A stretch of 54,299 bases of DNA from an uncultured Clostridia bacterium (GTDB lineage Bacteria; Bacillota; Clostridia; TANB77; CAG-508), in the NCBI GenBank assembly GCA_934140005.1, contig CAKPBB010000013.1, positions 1 to 54,299 of the forward strand. Reading direction: 5' to 3'. Under the pieces are notes generated by a model. The model searched no databases, was not told the origin of the DNA, and saw only the letters and a list, made by a program, of their open reading frames with translations. Each line of letters starts with the position of its first letter. Positions within the stretch are counted from its first letter, which is position 1. Shown piece by piece: positions 52,867 to 54,299 of this stretch. Position numbers and translations under genes: made by a program.

Positions 52867-53028
52867 TTGAACGAAGAAAATAGTTGAAAATGCTATTGAA
52901 GAATTACAGAACAAACTAGCAATGAAGAAGATAAATTCCAAATGCAAGAAATTGATACAGCATTTGACTATATACCAGATGAAAATAAGCAACCCAAGAA
53001 TAAAAAAAATAATGATACCAGATTTTAA
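52867..53028 (+). pseudogene. decayed small gene
   Basis: AAGGAGG at 52851 precedes a TTG start (52867) reading LNEENS then TGA. Coding-like sequence resumes in a second frame (VENAIEE, 52883-52903) and returns to the first (TEQTSNEEDKFQMQEI... DTRF, to TAA at 53026), which implies two compensating frameshifts. The sum is a hydrophilic protein of about 54 residues, family unknown. Confidence 0.45.
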
Positions 53029-53045
53029 GAGGAGGATAATTGAAT

Positions 53046-53203
53046 ATGGATAATGATAAAGTAAAATATTTGATAGATATGATAAATGATATGGATTTAA
53101 TAAATTAAGATTTGCAATATGTATGAGTGATAGCAATTGTACTAAATTAAAGTATGATAAACCTAGAATGTATAAATATTTTGATAATTTACTAAATATT
53201 TAG
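53046..53203 (+). pseudogene. decayed small gene, frameshifted
   Basis: AAGAGGAGG precedes ATG at 53046. The frame reads MDNDKVKYLIDMINDMDLIN and stops at 53106; a -1 shift near 53102 continues KLRFAICMSDSNCTKLKYDK to TAG at 53201. Joined, it is a protein of about 53 residues, family unknown. Translationally placed right after the previous fragment. Confidence 0.45.
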
Positions 53204-53211
53204 AAGAGCAA

Positions 53212-53240
53212 AATCGGTGCAGTTATAAACTACACCGATT
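53212..53240 (-). terminator. terminator of cassette 5
   Basis: AATCGGTGCAGT (53212-53223) pairs with ACTACACCGATT (53229-53240), one wobble; on the minus strand TTTT follows. Confidence 0.8.
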
Positions 53241-53247
53241 GCCTGTA

Positions 53248-53682
53248 TCACCTTTTTGCACTGTACAATCTCACGGTTGAAACATGATAGCCGTTGTCGA
53301 ATGCGATAGATGTGAAGCTGTCTTTGTAAAAGTCGCTTGCTGTTTGAGGACTTTCAATGATTTCGAATGCCTTGACAAAAGGAAGATCGTATTCCTTAAT
53401 TTGGGAAAGAACTTCGCCTACGCTCGGCTTGAAAAATCCATAATAACCATAACCATGCAAGCAGACGAAATCTCTGCCTTCCAAAACTTCAAGTTCGCCC
53501 TCGCAAACTTCTTCTCTCACATCTTCATCACGGTTCCACAGATAGCTGATGTCACTGAGTTCCTCAAAAGTAAACTCTCTGAAATAGTGCAGTTTACCAT
53601 TTACCGTGATAACTGGCTTGATTTGTTCGTACCGTTTTTTCATCTCCTCATCGGAAATTTTAGGGATTGATACTTTAAACAT
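53248..53682 (-). CDS. unrecognised protein, cassette 5
   Basis: 144 residues, not recognised, soluble and acidic. Segments: YFREFTFEELSDISYLWNRD, VCLHGYGYYGFFKPSVGEVL and a C-terminal SIAFDNGYHVSTVRLYSAKR. Foreign composition: 29 of 60 bases G+C at 53461-53520. AAGGAGG (53697-53691 on the minus strand) lies 8 bases before the ATG. It has its own promoter, a leader hairpin able to compete with the ribosome binding site, and a terminator, and is divergent from the Abi_2 gene. Confidence 0.75.
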   Translation of the reverse strand: MFKVSIPKISDEEMKKRYEQIKPVITVNGKLHYFREFTFEELSDISYLWNRDEDVREEVCEGELEVLEGRDFVCLHGYGYYGFFKPSVGEVLSQIKEYDLPFVKAFEIIESPQTASDFYKDSFTSIAFDNGYHVSTVRLYSAKR

Positions 53683-53704
53683 TGTGATTACCTCCTTAAA
53701 TTTT

Positions 53705-53727
53705 CTTGGAGGTTAGAAACCTCCAAG
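53705..53727 (-). promoter_or_regulatory. leader hairpin of cassette 5 with anti-Shine-Dalgarno arm
   Basis: Read on the minus strand, CTTGGAGG (53727-53720), loop TTTCTAA, CCTCCAAG (53712-53705), a perfect 8-base stem. The CCTCC arm could instead pair with the GGAGG ribosome binding site 8 bases further on, so the two pairings exclude each other. Confidence 0.55.
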
Positions 53728-53767
53728 TTGTTTGACTTATTGGTTTCTAAACAATACTTACATTTAT

Positions 53768-53796
53768 ATGTTATCATATTTTACATAAAATTTCAA
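53768..53796 (-). promoter_or_regulatory. promoter of cassette 5
   Basis: On the minus strand TTGAAA (53796-53791), 17 bases, TAACAT (53773-53768), extended -10 TGA. Back to back with the Abi_2 promoter. Confidence 0.6.
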
Positions 53797-53813
53797 CTTT
53801 TTTTGAAAAATAC

Positions 53814-53842
53814 TTGAAACGACTTTGAAAATATGCTAATAT
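53814..53842 (+). promoter_or_regulatory. promoter of the Abi_2 RNA and gene
   Basis: TTGAAA (53814-53819), 17 bases, TAATAT (53837-53842), extended -10 TGC. Confidence 0.65.
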
Positions 53843-53848
53843 ATATAT

Positions 53849-53892
53849 GAGCGGTATCCAAGAAACTTTCGAAGCCTTGGGTCATTTTTTAT
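53849..53892 (+). ncRNA. structured RNA upstream of Abi_2 gene (abiF RNA-like)
   Basis: ATCCAAG (53856-53862) pairs with CTTGGGT (53876-53882, one G-U); inside, CTT/AAG forms a short stem with loop TCG and an AAA bulge. A run of six T's follows at 53885. It lies between a good promoter and the Abi_2 ribosome binding site. A conserved structured RNA is known upstream of abiF-type genes, and work I recall treats it as an RNA antitoxin; I match by position and fold, not by a covariance search. Confidence 0.6.
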
Positions 53893-53907
53893 ATATAAGG
53901 AGTGCTA

Positions 53908-54282
53908 ATGAAAGAATATAAATCAAACGAAGAACTAATAAATTATTTATTATCAAAAGGAGTAGTCATTTCTAATAAAAAGGATGCATTAGAAAAAGTT
54001 GAAAGATATACATATTATTCAATTGTTAATACTTATAAGAATATTTTTAAAGATAAAAATGGAAACTATATAGAAAATGTTTCATTTGATGATATATATG
54101 CTTTATTTGAATTTGATAAAAATCTTAAAAATATAATATTAAAATATTGTTTAGAAATAGAAACAGTTATAAAATCAATTATGGCAAATCAGATTTCTAA
54201 AGTATATGGTGTGAAAGATTATTTAAACAAAGTGATAGACAGGCAATTGCAAAATATTTTAAAATATCAGATAAGTTATTAA
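53908..54282 (+). CDS. Abi_2 (AbiD/AbiF-like) abortive-infection protein, frame broken and cut by window end
   Basis: N-terminal part of an Abi_2 family protein, HEPN-like abortive-infection toxins of about 300 residues. Matches: YTYYSIVNTYKNIF and the helix FEFDKNLKNIILKYCLEIET with VIKSIMANQISKVYG. AAGGAG precedes the ATG at 53908; a GTG at 53902 overlaps that site. The frame stops at 54280 after 124 residues. From 54228 the -1 frame (QSDRQAIAKYFKISDKLLKQ...) is open to the window end and reads like the continuation. A TTTAAAC heptamer at 54222-54228 lies at the switch. The HEPN Arg-His motif would lie beyond the window. Confidence 0.75.
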   Translation: MKEYKSNEELINYLLSKGVVISNKKDALEKVERYTYYSIVNTYKNIFKDKNGNYIENVSFDDIYALFEFDKNLKNIILKYCLEIETVIKSIMANQISKVYGVKDYLNKVIDRQLQNILKYQISY

Positions 54283-54299
54283 AGCAAATATTAAAAAAC

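Noticed and set aside
53284..53670. 128-codon + strand frame over cassette 5
   Set aside because: Antisense to the minus-strand gene, which has promoter, ribosome binding site and terminator; the + frame has none.
1..54299. CRISPR array, insertion sequence, integrase or replication origin
   Set aside because: No regularly spaced repeats, transposase, recombinase or DnaA-box cluster seen in the window.

Overview
The window is AT-rich, densely coded DNA from a low-G+C Firmicute. The gene set (spoIIP, yvcK, tmcAL, TIGR04086, a GH73 autolysin with its own cell-wall repeats, strong AGGAGG ribosome binding sites) suggests an uncultured Clostridia lineage that carries at least one sporulation gene. 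Most genes are on the + strand. Promoters fit a SigA-like consensus, almost all with 17-base spacers, and most transcription units end in AT-rich hairpins with T-runs.

Left part (1-28.9 kb): the end of a MORN protein, rpsO, pnp with a long folded leader, a processive family-2 glycosyltransferase, a pilin-like protein, murB-yvcK-glycogen debranching enzyme-ABC exporter, spoIIP, a convergent tmcAL and rnhA. Then comes coaE-queA-tgt-WG-repeat protein, a reduced SecD/SecF pair behind an HD hydrolase, a zinc-ribbon protein, tyrS, a CmpB-like membrane protein and phosphofructokinase. Middle part (30.2-50.1 kb): tig-clpP-clpX, two unassigned proteins, deoB, tRNA-Leu, a CDF transporter, corA, truB, a secreted glucosaminidase with ten C-terminal repeats, a DUF5050 protein and tRNA-Thr. 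Right end (50.1-54.3 kb): an accessory island downstream of tRNA-Thr with an erythromycin-esterase-like gene under a membrane-anchored XRE regulator, a broken yhcG (DUF1016) nuclease gene, two decayed small genes, and the start of an Abi_2 (AbiD/AbiF) defence gene with its upstream structured RNA.

Scattered between these are six single-gene units of different composition: 15.8, 29.0, 30.0, 39.1, 39.8 and 53.2 kb (the last on the - strand). By hand count, 60-base samples from five of them hold 25-29 G+C against 19-20 in clpX and tgt. Each has its own promoter, a leader (three with clear small hairpins), a strong ribosome binding site, one gene, and a stable, often two-part 3' hairpin. Except for one DEAH helicase their products are unrecognised. 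They lie between host transcription units, twice as tandem pairs, and look like inserted autonomous cassettes.

Other signals that stand out: three genes (tgt, the CmpB-like gene and clpX) whose Shine-Dalgarno sequence is 28-48 bases from the only possible start, with a perfect or near-perfect hairpin filling the gap; a U UUA AAC slippery heptamer exactly where the Abi_2 frame breaks; and tandem hairpins with CUCCC loops after tRNA-Thr.
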